A stretch of 35,543 bases of DNA from Anaeromyces robustus (lineage: Eukaryota > Neocallimastigomycota > Neocallimastigomycetes > Neocallimastigales > Neocallimastigaceae): contig MCFG01000425.1 in NCBI GenBank assembly GCA_002104895.1, positions 20,001 to 55,543 on the forward strand, given 5' to 3'. The translations under genes and the position numbers were made by a program. Under the pieces are notes generated by a model, which searched no databases, was not told the origin of the DNA, and worked only from the letters and a program-made list of their open reading frames with translations. Shown piece by piece: positions 34,509 to 35,543 of the stretch (position 1 is its first letter; each line of letters starts with the position of its first letter).

Positions 34509-35543
34509 ATGGATCATACGAACTATACTAATAAGATTAACTATATCAGACGGGGTATTAGGTGTCATGGTATTGATATCTCAGATACTTATGTTATTTT
34601 TATCCGTCGCATTCGTTCTTGGACTCTTCCAAAATTTAGAAATTTTCTTGAGAAGAATTTCCCTGAGTTTAATAATACCATCGTTGCTGTTAAACATTCC
34701 TCTCTTCTTAATGATAATTTATATCAAATTAAAACTACAGCTTCTGAGGAGAATATTAATAAATTTATTGATAGTTTCAAATTAATTATTAAAAAATGTT
34801 CCATTAACTTTCATCGATGTAGTAGGAAGAATCACAAGCCTTCCTTTGCTCTTATCAGGAGAAAACTTTGCCACTCTAAAAAGAACATTAAGGATATTAC
34901 TGACTTTTCTGAAATCAACAATTCTTTTACTTCTAAGAACAATTTGAATGAATTTTCCTTTTGTCTTAGTTGGAACACTAACGGGTGGAATAACAAGAAA
35001 AGAGATGGTATTCTGTATTTCTTTAGTCTCTTTAAACCGCTATTTGTTTGTTTTCAAGAAACTGGTAATGGTACTAATTCTAATAATGTTATTCCTTGTA
35101 AAATCACTTTACCTAAATATAAATATTTCTGTAAGAGAGCAAATAATACAATTCCTGGTTTGAGAGGTTTATATATCTTTTATAATAGGTCTTTACAGAC
35201 TTCTATTGAAGATTTTTCTTTGAATTATATTATCTCAGTTACGACATATTCCTTGTGGAACTTCACTAAGTGTTCTATTGGAAATATTTATATACCTCAG
35301 AAAGGGCATAGTTTACACCATAAATCTGCTAAAGCAGAAGCTTGTACATGGTTTTCTCTTCACTTACATCATCCTTCTATTCTCCTTGGCGATTTTAACA
35401 TTAATCTTGAAGATATTCAAAATTGGGTTTCTAATATAAATGGCTGGTATTTATTTCAACTCAATGGTTCTCCTATCTCGTGGGTAAGTGGAAGTCGTTC
35501 CTCTGCTATTGACCATGCTATTATTAATGAACCCATGAAAAAT
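34509..35543 (+). CDS. LINE polyprotein, N-terminal and endonuclease part, open at window end
   Basis: The frame opens at ATG 34509 and runs 345 codons to the last base without a stop. Residues about 1-125 match the N-terminal domain of copy 1: RRGIRCHGIDISDTYVIFI against a similar block in the same place, which supports this start. Residues about 155-345 are the AP endonuclease: FCLSWNTNGWN, VCFQET, GLRGLY, SIGNIYIP, LLGDFN and SAIDHAI. At the site of the copy 1 deletion (near INGW) this copy is in frame. The Asn/Ser/Thr repeat linker of copy 1 is missing, replaced by a basic segment with His/Cys residues (about 95-125). The reverse transcriptase would lie beyond the window. Nothing seen argues against an intact frame up to 35543. 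Confidence 0.9.
   Translation, partial: MDHTNYTNKINYIRRGIRCHGIDISDTYVIFIRRIRSWTLPKFRNFLEKNFPEFNNTIVAVKHSSLLNDNLYQIKTTASEENINKFIDSFKLIIKKCSINFHRCSRKNHKPSFALIRRKLCHSKKNIKDITDFSEINNSFTSKNNLNEFSFCLSWNTNGWNNKKRDGILYFFSLFKPLFVCFQETGNGTNSNNVIPCKITLPKYKYFCKRANNTIPGLRGLYIFYNRSLQTSIEDFSLNYIISVTTYSLWNFTKCSIGNIYIPQKGHSLHHKSAKAEACTWFSLHLHHPSILLGDFNINLEDIQNWVSNINGWYLFQLNGSPISWVSGSRSSAIDHAIINEPMKN

Larger units (their letters stand above)
33777..35543 (+). mobile_element. LINE of the same family, copy 2, 3' end outside window
   Basis: It starts at CCTCTTCTGAGG, the same 5' terminus as copy 1, immediately after an ATT microsatellite. A 5' leader of about 730 bases carries a conserved hairpin module, two repeated hairpins and a 12-bp hairpin, followed by a reading frame that stays open to the window end. 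Protein-level similarity to copy 1 is clear over the N-terminal and endonuclease domains but far from identity. Apart from the first 90 bases, the 5' leaders look unrelated. This is a different subfamily, present with a single 5' module rather than tandem monomers. Confidence 0.9.

Overview
This window reads as nuclear DNA of a very AT-rich fungus. The best fit is an anaerobic gut fungus (Neocallimastigomycota), but that is an inference. The support is: (i) almost all non-coding DNA is A/T, dominated by homopolymers and by ATT, TTTA and AAAAT microsatellites; (ii) the genes carry many short introns with GTAAGT- or GTAAAT-like donors and TAG or AAG acceptors; (iii) proteins carry Asn tracts; (iv) two genes have fungal-type architectures (a Sip3/Ysp1-like lipid-transfer protein and a Ufo1-like F-box protein); (v) one intronless enzyme gene looks bacterial.

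Layout. 1-5012 (+): 3' part of a spliced BAR-PH-GRAM-VASt-TM gene whose 5' end is outside the window. 5013-6674: AT-rich spacer with two strong hairpins. 6675-12096 (-): a near full-length LINE retrotransposon with a poly(A) end, a single long reading frame broken by one -1 frameshift, and two tandem 247-bp 5' monomers. 12804-20777 (-): one 17-exon gene for an intersectin-like protein (EH-EH-coiled coil-Pro-rich-SH3-DH-PH-C2), easily mistaken for several genes. 22624-23805 (+): four-exon SRP9. 23806-26883: long gene-free spacer. 26884-27627 (+): intronless carboxymuconolactone-decarboxylase/cupin fusion. 28389-28480: perfect 29-bp inverted repeat. 28927-32601 (+): seven-exon F-box/WD40/UIM gene resembling UFO1. 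33777-35543 (+): 5' part of a second, diverged LINE of the same family, running off the window.

The host genes serve separate cell processes: ER-contact-site sterol transport, endocytosis with Rho-GTPase signalling, the signal recognition particle, and ubiquitin ligation. They do not form a pathway. The least expected signal is in the LINEs. Both copies start with the same compact RNA-like module, two adjacent hairpins whose stems survive sequence change. In one copy the module is at the head of each tandem 5' monomer. It is a candidate functional 5' RNA (ribozyme, promoter or translation element), but no known class could be assigned by eye. All exon models come from splice-site and reading-frame reasoning on this sequence alone.
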